A stretch of DNA of 64,000 bases from Stereum hirsutum FP-91666 SS1 (Eukaryota > Basidiomycota > Agaricomycetes > Russulales > Stereaceae), in the NCBI RefSeq assembly GCF_000264905.1, contig NW_006763148.1, forward strand, positions 1,023,575 to 1,087,574, read 5' to 3'. Shown here in pieces: positions 11,478-23,331 of this stretch; within the stretch, counting starts at the first letter, position 1, and the number at the start of each line of letters is the position of its first letter. The notes below the pieces were generated by a model, which ran no database searches, was not told the DNA's origin, and saw only the letters and a list, made by a program, of their open reading frames with translations. The translations under genes were made by a program, and so were the position numbers.

Positions 11478-14400
11478 ATGTCTGCAACAGAGTTCGTTCT
11501 TTTCGCACTTACATCTGATCATACCACATTCTAATCCTATATACTTACAGAATTACTCCTCTGTCCCCCTCAAAGGGTCCAGTACATATCACTGGTATGT
11601 CCGTTAGACTGCTATAGCTGTGGCCTATTTGTTCACGACCAATTTATAGTTCTTCGAGCTCATCAACTTCCTCATGACAAAACGAGTCGCAAATATTTCG
11701 CTACTATCAAAGTCGACGGCGTATCAAGAAGCACCCAGGACAGAACTGAGACAGAAGGGTGGGATGAGCGGTTCTCGTTGTGAGTGTCCCTCTCCCCATC
11801 CAAATCAGGCTCCTTCTGTATCCGCTCCTGATCTCTCGCCTATAGCGATGCATCAGAGTGGTCGAGGCTGAGCGTTTGTGTTTACAAACGCCGGGTCTTC
11901 CAGTCAGATAAATTAATCGGGAGTTTTGAGGAGGAAGCGTTTGAAAGTCTCTTAACAGACTCGTTCGCGAAAGGTATGTGCGACCACTCCTAGAACTTAC
12001 TATATACTTCATTTAGACCTATTCGCCGCACAGAAATCACCCGACCGTTGCAGTCAGACCAGTCATCAAATCAGGCCACGCCAGCTGGTCATATTACACT
12101 GAGGGTTGGCCTGGAAGATGACAAGACGGCTGCGATGGCTGCGGTGGTACAACGAGCGAAAATCCGAACCTCCTGCCTTCAGCGCTCCCGAGCAGTCGGG
12201 AACAGCTACCTACTCGATGACGTACAGTCCGTTGATGACATATCACTCGATACGATAGAACAAACATGGGGCCCTCTGCTAAGCAAGTTGGCGGTTTTTT
12301 CGAGCATAGCGGACTCGGTCGCAGAGGTAGAATTGAGTCGAGGTCTCTCCGAAGTAGTTGCGGCTGACAGCTATGTGCTCGACTAGATCCATCCATATGC
12401 CCAGGCCACGTACAGTGTCATCTCGGTCGCGTACAAGGTGCGTACACTGCCTTTAAATCGTGTACATATGGGCCCTTACTCTGATGACTGCGAATCCACA
12501 GCTCGTTGTAACACAAATGCAGCGAGACATCAACATTCTACTTCTCGTCGATGCCATGAATGATGTGTATGACTTCGTCAAGGAAGCCGAACCACTTCGC
12601 AGAATCAAATCTCACAAAAAAATAATAATTCTGCTGGCGCAACAGACAATAGAATGTGGTTATTTTATATCCGCGTATTGCAATGACGATTTCTGTATGT
12701 CCGACTTCTTCTTCTATATATGACCTTTTGCACACTTTTTATATATTTAGTCACTCGTACCTTGAAGCATGCCGTGGCTCCCACAGATACAGCCATCGTC
12801 AGGTACGGAAACAAGTTCTCCGAGCTCAAGGCTGCTCTTCTGGCCCATGCCACGATCAATACCGAGATCGCTGTTTTGCGTGTTTTAGGTATCGTCGAAC
12901 GAATCGGTCAGTTGGCTTCTATTTTTACTTTCATGGCACTGACAGCCACCCAGAGATCAAGTTGGATCTTCTGGACCTTCCGTACGCTCGGGGCGCTCGA
13001 TTCCATGGAGGACAAAGATTCCTTCCCGGGACTCGTCAAGCTCTACTTTCCAAACTCAAGGAATGGGTTGACGACCCAGACCCAAAGGCGCGCCGCGTTT
13101 TAATTCTGGTTGGCGATAAAGAAACAGGAAAGTCTGCTATTGCGCACAGCATCTCTCACCACTATCATGAACTTTGCCGCCTGGGCTCCTCAATCTTCGT
13201 ATCTCCTGCGGAAGAGGCCGCTGAAACACGCATGCCCCTGAGATTCTTCCCTACCATTGCCCAGGATTTGGCCGCTCTCGATTCACAGTATCGCCACAGA
13301 CTGTGGGATGCGATAAAAGCCGACAGGTCGCTCAGAAATGTCCTCAACTACACTGACCAACTACAGAGTTTCATTCTCGCTCCACTTGCTGATTTAGTTT
13401 GGGCAGGTCCTATTGTTCTGGTCCTCGACGGATTAGAGAGCTGTCGAAACCTCGATAGCCTGGGACAGTTCTTGACAGTTTTATCCAAGAGGGTCAATGA
13501 CTTACCTTCCAACTTTCGCATCCTCCTGACTGCATGCCCAGACACACAGGTCTTGCATCACTTCACAAGCCACCCAAATGCCCAGATAGAGCAGTTGAAT
13601 GGACCCAACGATTCTTCGGTATATAGTGATCTCTTTGAATATGCGAAATCGCGTCTCAGTATCGGCCGCCATGCGGGCTCCCTCGAACCCCGCATGGTCG
13701 ACTGTCTCGATCTAGTCCAGAGCTCTCGAAAGTTGTTCCTGTGGATGTCATTGATATGCGATAGGATTTGTGGTGAACACTCGGATGCCAAACTCCCTGA
13801 GCGCATTCGAACTGCCATGCTGAGCTGTCCTCCTGAATGTTCGTTAGCGGAGTTGACACCACCCAAAGACTATATTTTTCACCATGCTCTCAGCCGCCTC
13901 TTTGACCCTCGAGATTCAACTGCAATGGGGCAGTTTAGAGGCATCATGGGAAATCTTCTCGCCTCATACCGCCCGCTCTCGCTTTCCGACCTTGTAGAGA
14001 TGAGAGATCGGGCCTCCTCCTCTGAAGAGGACATCGTCGCGGTGGTTGCTAAGATGGATTCCTTCCTAACGAACGTCACAGATCGCTGTGCTCCTCTGCT
14101 CCCCTTCCGTCTCTCTTTCTTTGAGTTCCTCCGTGACCCCCAGCGAAGCCAACACTTCTTCGTTGATGTAGCAGACTATCATCATCATATACTCGCCATG
14201 AGATGCATCCGTGTTCTGAGCGAACAGCTTCAATTCAACCTATGTCACCTTGCATCCTCATATCTACGGAACGACGAGGTCATCGACCTTCCTGACCGTC
14301 TCTATCGTTTCATCAGCCCAGAACTCTTATACGCATGTCAGTTTTGGATGGAGCACTTATGTGCAATCGAGGGGACAATGCCAGAAGCTCTAGTCGCAGA

Positions 14401-15922
14401 AGTCGAACTACTGTTACGAACGCGCCTCTTCTTCTGGCTCGAGGTCCTCAGCTTGATTGAGGCCGTGGATATAGCGATAAGTGGACTCACCAAAATCGTC
14501 GGCTGGAGTCGTGCAGCCGTAAGTGTCTGCCTTCGTATTGACTATATTCTACTCCGAGTCTGATCCATCTCTCCAAGGTCGAAGCGATCTCTTTTGTTCA
14601 GGCATTTGAGGCCGCAATCAAAACATCGGCACCACATATCTACATCTCCGCCATCAGATTCTGGAAGATAGAGCAGCGTGAACACTTCCAACCATGTTTC
14701 AGATTTCCTGAGTGCGTTCCATCTCCCATTGTGAAGTGACCGTTGCTGACCGTTGTAGCACAGAATCTCGAGGTCTCATACCAAAGAATGTTATGTGTTC
14801 AAAAAGCACCGCGAGATCATACGCTCCATCGCCTTCTCTCCGAGCAGTCGTCGCATGCTTTCTGGTTCTCACGATGGGGCATTTCTTACTTGGGATATCT
14901 CGCAGCGCCCTTCCGTTTCGGCTTTGACCACCAGGATGCATAGTATGGGATGGGACCAATGTGGCGTGTTCTCGGACAATGGAACCATCACCGTGCATTC
15001 AGGAAACTACTTGCGAAAATTGGACGCAAAGACCGGCGAAGTTCTGTCGGAATCCAACTTGGTCACTGGATATGATGGGTCTTACCAGGGGTTCGTTTCC
15101 GTCTTACGGCCGGACGGTGAACGCCTCGCTGTCTGTGCCCGATCCGACCGCTTGTTGTCCGTTTACGACACCAATTCAGGGACACTTATCCTAGGTCCTC
15201 TGGAAGTACGTCTAAAACCGGCCGAGTATGTGACGCGTTTGGAATACTCGTCTCAAGGATCGATCTTATCCATTGGGGGGAATGAAGGCAGCCTTTGTCT
15301 GTGGGACGCCGTCAGCGGAGAGGTGCTCTTAATTAACGATGTATTCAACGACCGCGTCCACGATATAGTCTTCTCAACAGACGAGAAATGGCTCATTTCG
15401 GCATCTCACTACCCGAGATCCATTCTACGAGTTTGGGATATTCGAACGGGCAGCATCCTGCATGGCAGCTTCGACGAGGAACGCATACCGTCCCTCAAGA
15501 GATTGTCCGCTATCAACGTTACTCCGGATAGGCGATACGTCACTTTTGGAACTCGCACTAAGGGCTTGAGACTTGTAGAGGATTTCTCACTCTACTTCAT
15601 TGATCTTGAGACGGGCGAATCCATCACAATCCCGCCGTTGGTTGGGCACAAGGGCCGCGTCACCTGTGTAACGTTCTCTCCAGATGGAACCATGGTTGCC
15701 TCTGGGTCATCTGACAAGACCGTCAGGACGTGGAGGATAGCGATGCCTTTCGGTGAACGTTCACTATGGGGAAAGGGGGACGATTCAGGATGGATTCTTG
15801 GTCGGGACAACGAGTTGCTTGCATGGGTACCGCCAGAGTTGAGGGAAGGGTTCAATTGGTCACCGCAAATACAGGGTGAGGCTCATGGGACGTCGTGGAC
15901 GAAGTGTATGGTCGAGGAGTAG
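11478..15922 (+). CDS. STAND/NLR-like protein, copy A: C2 - helical - NACHT - WD40
   Basis: A cytosolic STAND NTPase of the fungal NLR-like type, thought to act in recognition or signalling. The ATG at 11478 sits in a 14-nt first exon. The C2 domain (about residues 12-100) includes KGPVHITVLRAHQLPHD and RKYFATIKVDG. A helical region follows (IHPYAQATYSVISVAYK...DINILLLVDAMNDVYDF). Then comes PYARGARFHGGQRFLPGTRQ leading into NACHT. Walker A is GDKETGKS (13112-13135), and the Walker B-like motif is IVLVLDGLESC. The expected TSRP/TTRP sensor reads TACPD (13529-13543), so the arginine is replaced by cysteine. From about 14777 a propeller of some six or seven WD40-type repeats runs to TAG 15920-15922 (last clear repeat VGHKGRVTCVTFSPDG). 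Length is about 1,290 residues over some eleven exons. It is a close paralog of the gene at 37772-42235, in opposite orientation. Confidence 0.85.
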
Positions 15923-16943
15923 TTGAATTGAACGTTCCGTTTGCGGCTTATATTCAATTTTTCTTTCGCTGTTCCGAGTCTCTCCGATATTGTGATTCGT
16001 TGTTATACTTATGCAGCACATACTTGTCGCCTCGTTCCTCTATTCACGATTGTGTATGGTTTCGGCCATCCAGACCCTGTCGTTCAGATCTCACGTGTGC
16101 TTAGTCTGTCGATTTCTGACCTCTTGAAACGTTTCTACTCTTTCATTTTGGCTGGTCGGCGGTGTGTAGTTCATTCCGGTTCTTTCACGTCGATTGTTTC
16201 CCCTTCTTTCTTTCCATTTCAAAACGCCAGACATACTTAAAACCTACCGCCGTCCTCTCCTTTCCTCAAACTCTGAATATCCTGCGTGTACACCTGCAGT
16301 TATTATATTTGCACTGCACCGCACTGTGTCTGTATGTATCCTATGGAGAGAGATCGAGATTACATAGCATGCTAGAAGAGAAAAAAGTGAAAAGAAAAGA
16401 AAAACACAAGAAGCTGAAGGAAAGGCAAGTGTAAGCGACGTTGAAAGAAAGACAGGGGTCGTGCAAGGAATATCAACATTCGAAGGCGAAGGGTGGTGGC
16501 ACTGACACGGACACCATGGTAAGTTGGCGGAACGTGCACGCTGCACGCGCACTCGAAGTGGGTAATCGTTCGAAAGCCCAAAGGACCTATATAAGAGTCG
16601 AAAAAAATCAAAGATCGAAAATCGAATAACCATAGGTAGATTGTGATGTGAGATATCTGAATCTGAATCCGAAAGGGTAGATATAGCGAGTGTGTGTGGA
16701 TGTGGTGGAGTGTGAGAGTGAGGATGAGGATGAGGGTGATTATGGATATCGATGTGAGGATTGCAGACTGACGAGCTGACGACGATGCCTGGGGACATGG
16801 AAAGAGCGATACGATACGATACGATATGACGAAGGAGAAAAGAAAAGCAGTACAAGAACATAATATGATACAACGCCGCTCCAGGGCGATCTCCTCCTCT
16901 CAACCCACCTTCCACCTTCCAGATAGATCCTCCAGCCTTCCCA
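15923..16943. other. Spacer between NLR copy A and the next gene
   Basis: Convergent spacer. The first 35 bases or so after the NLR stop still resemble the 3' flank of copy B and then diverge. A short ATACG tandem run lies near 16808-16825. No gene was recognised. Confidence 0.5.
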
Positions 16944-19900
16944 TCACCCCGGCCCATCCAGCACCAAAACCACCGGACTCAAACTACTAACGACCTCCAC
17001 CCGACTCGTACTCCCCCACGAACCTCTCCCCCCACCCGCATTCCCCGCACCTCCCGTCCCCGCAGAACTCCCCTCCCCACCAGCACCACCAGCACCGCCC
17101 TCTCCACTACTACCACGCGAACCTCCCGCTTCCGCTGGTCTCTCCCCATATCCCGACCACCCCATCTTCCTCCCATACCCCTCATGATCGTATTCCAATC
17201 TCCTCTCTCCCAGACCCGTACTTGAAGCAGTCGTACTCCTGTCCTCGCTCAACCACTTCGCCCACAACCCGCTCATCCCTCCACCCTCCGACGCAGACGC
17301 CTCGTCACCCTCCGACGCAGACGCCTCGTCACCATCCGAAGCAGCACTCGTCTTCGCCACCCCCGCCCTCGTCTCCACGCTCGTCCTATCGCTCTTCGCC
17401 ACCACATCAAACGTCCCCTCAAACATCTCGTCCAGCGTCACGTTCACCGCCCCCTGCGTGTCCAGCGCCCTGAAATGGTATCGCGAAGGATGTTGTGAGT
17501 GTGGATCGTGCGTGACCGAGAGTGAGATGGGGGCGTTGAAAGTTCGGGCGTGCGTCACGAAGTCGTGGTAGCGCTGGTGGTGTCTGTGTCGGAGCCAGGG
17601 TTCGTGTGAGGGCCCGTGGAGGAGGAATGTGAGGGTGCCTTCGATTGCGCTGATGTTTTCATTTTTGATTGTTTTATTTTGGTTGTTTAGTGATGATGCT
17701 TCGAATAAAGAGGGAAAGAGAGTACGTACCCATTACCGGTATCAAATGCCAAGAACGTAGGTTTTGCTTGTCGTTTATCATGCACTAATGACACGTTTGC
17801 AGAAATCGCACTGTTCACACCAACATAAAGCGATCGTCCCATCATATGTCAGTATGATTTCGATCCAAGGGAAGGGAGGAAGGTAGGGAGAAAGGCAGGT
17901 AGACAGGGCGGGGGGAAGGCCGGGAACGAGCAAACGCACCCATTGATCGTATCCAACGAGATCGTCTCCGAGATATTGAACGTCCCCGATACTTCCGCTT
18001 CTGACGTCTTGACCGACAACGATGATGCCTCAATAGACTGCACGGCGCGATAGATCAAAATACGACACGCTCAGTTAGTTATGACAGCGTCGAACGCGAG
18101 AGGGGAGGGAAGGGAACGAAGGAGTGGAGTGAAGAGAAGTATAAAATAAACGAAACGAAAACGAAAAACGCACATCGAACGAAACCCGACTCTTCAACCC
18201 CTCAATCGACATCCTCTCAAACGTAACCTGCGGCGACACCCTCCCAAACGACTGATCGAAATAAGGCAAGTACGTCGATATCTTCTGCATCCTGTATCGC
18301 TCCCGTTCGCCCGTCCAATTGTTGTTGTTATTGTTGTTGTCTCCACTGTTCCCGCTCCCGGATTCGGTTTCTTTCTCGAGCATGGAGAGGGAGGACCATA
18401 ATGATGATGGATGTGACGATGAGGAAGATGATGATGATGAGGAGGAGGATGATGAGGAATGTGGTCGAGGGAGGAGAAGCGTCATGTTGAACTCGATATT
18501 GTCCGTCTCGGATATATTTCGTGGTACCTGACCGTCCCAAGACAAAACGCGAATGAGTAAACCACGCACGACGAACATGTATCAAGCAGGAATGGTATGA
18601 GTCGATCAGGTTGGCTCGCGGTGGACCTGAACTTCCAAGCCCTCGACCGCAGCCAAGACAAACCTCTGCCTCCCGCCAAGCGCAACCATACCTGCATCTC
18701 ATCCTCCCGCCCTTTTCCCGACCCTGCCCTGCCCTCCCATCCCAATCCAAACACCACCCAAACCCATCTCTATCTCTAAAAAGGAGCAAAAGAAAAATCA
18801 ACTCACATACAAACTCAACCCCGTATTATTCTCGCTCTTCATCAAACACACAAACGTCTCCCTGAACGCCTCCTTCCCACTATCATCGTACCTCGCCGTC
18901 ACCTCCACCGTCGCATCTTCCACCGTCACGTCCGGATTGAGATCGACGTGCAGACGGCCGGAGATGCCGTGGATCTCGGCGGGGTCGGAGGTGCCGTTGA
19001 TGCGGATGAGGAGGGGTGTGTCGGTTGGGAGGTGGAAGAGAAGGCTGTTTTTTTGAGCGTTTTATTTGTTTGAAGGGATGGAGGGAGGTTGTTTGGAGCG
19101 TGGGGCGTGTATCGGGTTCGGAGAGAATGTGAAGTTGTGTTGCGGGCCCGGGGGATGCGTGAGAAGGGAGTAAAGGGAAGGAGATAGGAGGGATCACACA
19201 TAGGCACATGAACGAGAAGCCACGTAACCAAAAAACAAAGTCTTCGTAAGGCCAAAGCAAAGCAAAAGATAGGAGGATCACTCGCACGAACCTTGCCGAG
19301 TTTGAGGTTGATGGTGACTCGTCCGAAGACGACGACGATTCCCACGTATTGCACTGGACGGCTTCACCAGCGAAAAGAGGAAGAGCGAGGTCTATCGTTT
19401 CTCCCACGAGTAGCGGAGGCGGAGGGCCTCCTGGTGGCTCGTGCGGTGGTGGAAATGAGTGCCAAGGCGCGTATGCTCTTAGCTTCTGCATAACGGGAGA
19501 GAAACGCCCACGGGTACGCAAACGGCAGATGCAGGACGTGAAAGACAAAATTAGCAGCGCGTTCAATCAGTCCAAGAATAAACAAGCATTGGAATGTCCA
19601 AAACGGGGTGGAACGCAACACGTCAAACATAGAATGGAGTTCAACTGCGGCGATCGACGAATGGAGAAGGTAGACGAAACCAGAAAAAGAATAGGATGGA
19701 AAGAAACGAAACGCACGGTCATCATGAACGGCACCCCGATCACCAAAAACAACACGACATAGATCGTGAACGCATACATCGTCGCCCTGCACAACCTCGA
19801 ATTCCACCCCCTCGAGCCCTTCGTCCGCAGCGCCCTCAAACTGAGATCATCGAATACGAGCCGATGTTGGGCCTGTGAGGTCTCGTAGTCGGGCAGAATG

Positions 19901-20016
19901 GGGTCCCGGTCTCGAGGGCGGAGGTGGGTGGCTTCGGGGGCACGGGCGGTGTGGAGTGAGTCTGGGGGTGGTTGGAGTTTCGGAGTCTGTTCTTCGTCGT
20001 TGTCGAGGATGATCAT
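16944..20016 (-). CDS. Single-pass membrane protein of unknown function, large beta-rich outer domain
   Basis: I do not firmly recognise it; it resembles fungal DUF7330-like surface proteins in style. Exon 1 (20016-19717, exactly 100 codons) encodes a Pro-rich N-terminal tail with DYETSQAQH and one hydrophobic segment, about residues 80-97 (YAFTIYVVLFLVIGVPF). Later exons encode Pro-rich PHEPPGGPPPPLLVGET, then alternating hydrophobic/polar segments such as IHGISGRLHVDLNPDVTVED, SLSVKTSEAEVSGTFNISET and LDTINGAISANVSLVHD. These suggest stacked beta strands with N-glycosylation sites. A Ser- and Asn-rich low-complexity stretch sits near 18320-18480. The C-terminal exon (17558-16944) is Gly/Ser-rich and ends at 16944. 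There are at least six exons. Internal junctions, especially near 19270-19350, are tentative. Confidence 0.6.
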
Positions 20017-20871
20017 GCTTGCGGATTAAGTCGAGGAGCTGGTTTTGCGCGAGTTGAGAGGATGCAAGGCAGGTAGGTGGATGGATGGGGATGGGGATGA
20101 GGGAAGGTGAGGGTGCAAAGGAGTGGGTCGGGTCGGTCTGCGGGTTACTGATGAAGGTCGGTGTTGCACGAAAAGGCCAGAGGGATATCGTCTCAGATGC
20201 GAATGTGAAAGAACAAAGTCGAGATGGCAGCAATTGCAGGTAAATTCGGGATAAAAGATCAACACTGCAAGCGCATGGCGCAGCAACAAGTCCACGAACA
20301 AAGAAAGATATCCGGGCTTTGTGGAGGACTCGAGCAGAGATCAGTGCTTTGGACGGCGAAGAGGATGAGAGCAAGGAGACGCAAGGCAAGGCACCTCTGC
20401 CGTTTCTCGCGAGCGCCGGCCTTCGCAGCACGCGGCTTATGTAAGGTCTCACCCTATGCTCCGACGATTTCCCAGCCCTTCTTTTCCAAGAACGGCTTGG
20501 CCACCTTATGGATCCATGCCCTCTCGCTTGCATCGTTGAAGCAACCGAGAGCTAATCTATCATGCTAAAGGCGTGATCTTCCAGAAGAAATCATCGACAA
20601 GGTCGACGTCGGACGAAGAGATTGAGTGGTCTGGTTGACTAGTAGCGTCCAAAAATAAATTAATCATAGTCTCAGCTGCCCCATGGGCATAATTATATCA
20701 CACTGCGGTATCCTACCGCAGTACCCACCTCCTCCACAACCCCCCCAGTGACCACTCACTCCATCATACCGCCCCCAATCAACCAACGGCACTCCATCAA
20801 CACACCTTCCTCCTCTCACAAGAAAGACGAATACCACAACCAATCTGAATCCGCGGCGAACTTCGCAGCAA
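20017..20871. other. Intergenic region
   Basis: This lies between the unknown membrane protein's start and the ERO1 stop. Open frames near 20224-20568 and on the opposite strand have no domains or supporting splice pattern. No RNA gene or repeat was recognised. Confidence 0.5.
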
Positions 20872-23331
20872 CTACAACTCAGGTCCCCCCGGGCCCCTCT
20901 CCTTCCCCGACACCGTAAAAATCGAAGAAACCGTCTCCGCCACGTTCCTCACCACATTCGCCACTAGAGTGACACATCCGGCCGTGCTGTCCTTGCACGC
21001 TTGTATCCAAGGCGCCAGCCGTCGTTGGATCTCTTCGACAAAGTTCGATGACGGCGGTTCTGATGCGCCGACTGGGGGTGACGGTCGTGGCTACATAACA
21101 AAAAGACGAATCGTGAGGACGAAGGCATGTAAGGTCAAGAGGTCAAGATGCGGGATATAAAGGAGGACAAAACGAACCCGCTTCGCAGCATCCTCCGCAT
21201 CCTTGATCAGCTTCTCCGAATCAGCAGCCGACGCCTCGCGCCATAACTTCCTAAACTCTTCCACGGCGGCCAGAGACTCGCTGAACCGGTGCAGCGTGTT
21301 GATCAGCGCGACGACTTCGGTGCGTTGGAGGAGGTTCGCGTTCGTGTGTGGGCTGCAGGAGTACACTCATTCATAAATAAATTTTTGCCGACCAGAGGAT
21401 GGAGAGGGGAGGAGAGAGAACGTACTCAAGCGCTTTCTCGTCGAGCTCAAAGAGGATCTTGAGCGCCGTCGCGACGCCCGTCGTCTGCACTTTGCCCCAA
21501 AGCCTGCACTTATCGCACCCGACACAATCCATAATGCGCGTCACGTTCCTAAAATGCGCCTTGAACTCTTCTTTCAAAACCTACATCCCACCCATGCATT
21601 CAATCAGTTAACAAAGTGCGCAACCAACACCACCACAGAGTAATCCACAAAAAAGGAGTAAGACGCAAAAAACGAAGAAAGAAAATACTCACGTTCGCAT
21701 TCTCCCCCCTAAACAACACCGTCTCATCGAACTTCCCCACATCCCCCGCTATCCCAATAACCTTCCCCAGCATCCGCATCGTCTCCGCGTCCTCTTCGTG
21801 TGTCCCTGACGAGCAGTAGTCGTATGCTTGGAGGTAGGGCCCGATGCGGGCGACGGCGCGTAGGAGAAGGACGGTGTTGAAGTAGATGTATTGGAGACGT
21901 TCGGGGTGGGAGGCGACGCGGTTCACGAAGCAGGGGAGGTTGGGGCCCTGGGGGAGGGATGAATGTAAGTAAAGTGAAGTGAGTGAGAGTGAAGCGGGGA
22001 AGGATGGACGTACCCATTGACCGGTCGTTTGGTTAAAGTGCTCATAGCAGATATGTGTCGATATCGACGCATGCAGACCTACCCACAAACTTTCATCAGC
22101 ATCACCTACACTTCCTTCTCACTCCTAAAGAACTCACCAGAAACAATCTTATAATAAACCCTCTTCTCCAAACACTGCGCGCCCTCCTCTTCCCCCGACA
22201 ACAGATCCGTCATCGTCTCCGGGATCGTCTGCGTCCCTTCTTCCGACTTTTTAGGATCGCTCATTAGGGAGAGTTCGGACTCTGACTGGCCGAAACAGTT
22301 CTCTTCGTAGATGGCGGTCCAGACGCGGGAGGCGGAGACGCCTGCGTAGCCTGTGAAGCGTTCGGGGTTGAGGGAGAGGTCGACGTAATCGCCCTCTGTT
22401 TTGTTTTATGGAGATGGGGTTGGCGGTTGGGTGGAGACGGTGAGTAGATGAAAGTCATGAGAGATGGGAGAGGGGAGAGGGGAAGAGGATGCGTACCGGT
22501 CATGTCATCGAAGAAGCAGAAATCTGAATCTCGGTAGTAACATCCCGGTAACGATTCCCTCTACAAATGGCTGAAGGTAAGCATACCCACATCAAAATTT
22601 CTATCGTGGAAGCGCCACGTACCTCCGCCTCTGGTGGCAACTCGAGTTTACTCAGCGCCTTCGCTCGCCACTTCTCTGGTATCTCGCTCTACAAGTCGAC
22701 AGTGCAAAACATTAAATGGTACGCTCTTCAAGAATACGAGAGTAGGCTAAGAAACGTACCTCATCCACTGTGGCGATGACACAGTCTCTGTTCATGCACA
22801 GTGCGTTGTCCTCCCAGAACGGACATTCACGATACAGGTCTGCCTGCGATACGCCGAAACATATGCGGCGTCAGTAATGTTTCGTGGATCTCAAATGATG
22901 GGAGAGTGGGAAAGACAACGCACTCGGAAATATTTGAAGAACGGCGTCTGTACGAGTTCGTGTAGCTCTCTGTACAACTCGTCATTCACGCTCTCTATAC
23001 TCTCATAGTTGCACATCGTGGTCTCTATTGGTCCTGTCGGCTACATCGCAACATACAATACATTGGAACATACATACATCAGCACCTAGAACCCTCCTCT
23101 CGTCCCTCTACGAACAAGGACAAGGGAAAACGTACTCACAGACTGCTCACAACTCGCAGTGTGTACCGGTTCGTGCTCGAGCACATTCTGCACCTGACCC
23201 TGCCTGACCAAAGTATTATCATTCAAGAACGCGGCGTTCGATTGAGCGTAGACTCCGTGGGTATGGATGTGTGTATTTGTCCAGTCGATTAGAAGGGCAA
23301 GCAGGGCGCTAGGGAGGAGGGAGGGGCGCAT
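20872..23331 (-). CDS. ERO1: ER oxidoreductin 1 (Ero1), thiol oxidase of protein disulfide isomerase
   Basis: This FAD-dependent ER enzyme reoxidises protein disulfide isomerase and passes electrons to oxygen, driving disulfide formation. The ATG at 23329-23331 opens a hydrophobic signal peptide ([17 protein letters not shown]). The shuttle-cysteine region and [10 protein letters not shown] follow, then [37 protein letters not shown] and the conserved [27 protein letters not shown] block. Further on are [18 protein letters not shown] and the active-site [12 protein letters not shown] motif (CxxCxxC near 21480-21535). The C-terminal exon was chosen by frame. After AKR it continues as [20 protein letters not shown] and ends GGPEL at TAG 20872-20874; the other frame is much less protein-like. 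About nine exons are visible. UPR-like motifs lie in the upstream spacer. Confidence 0.95.
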
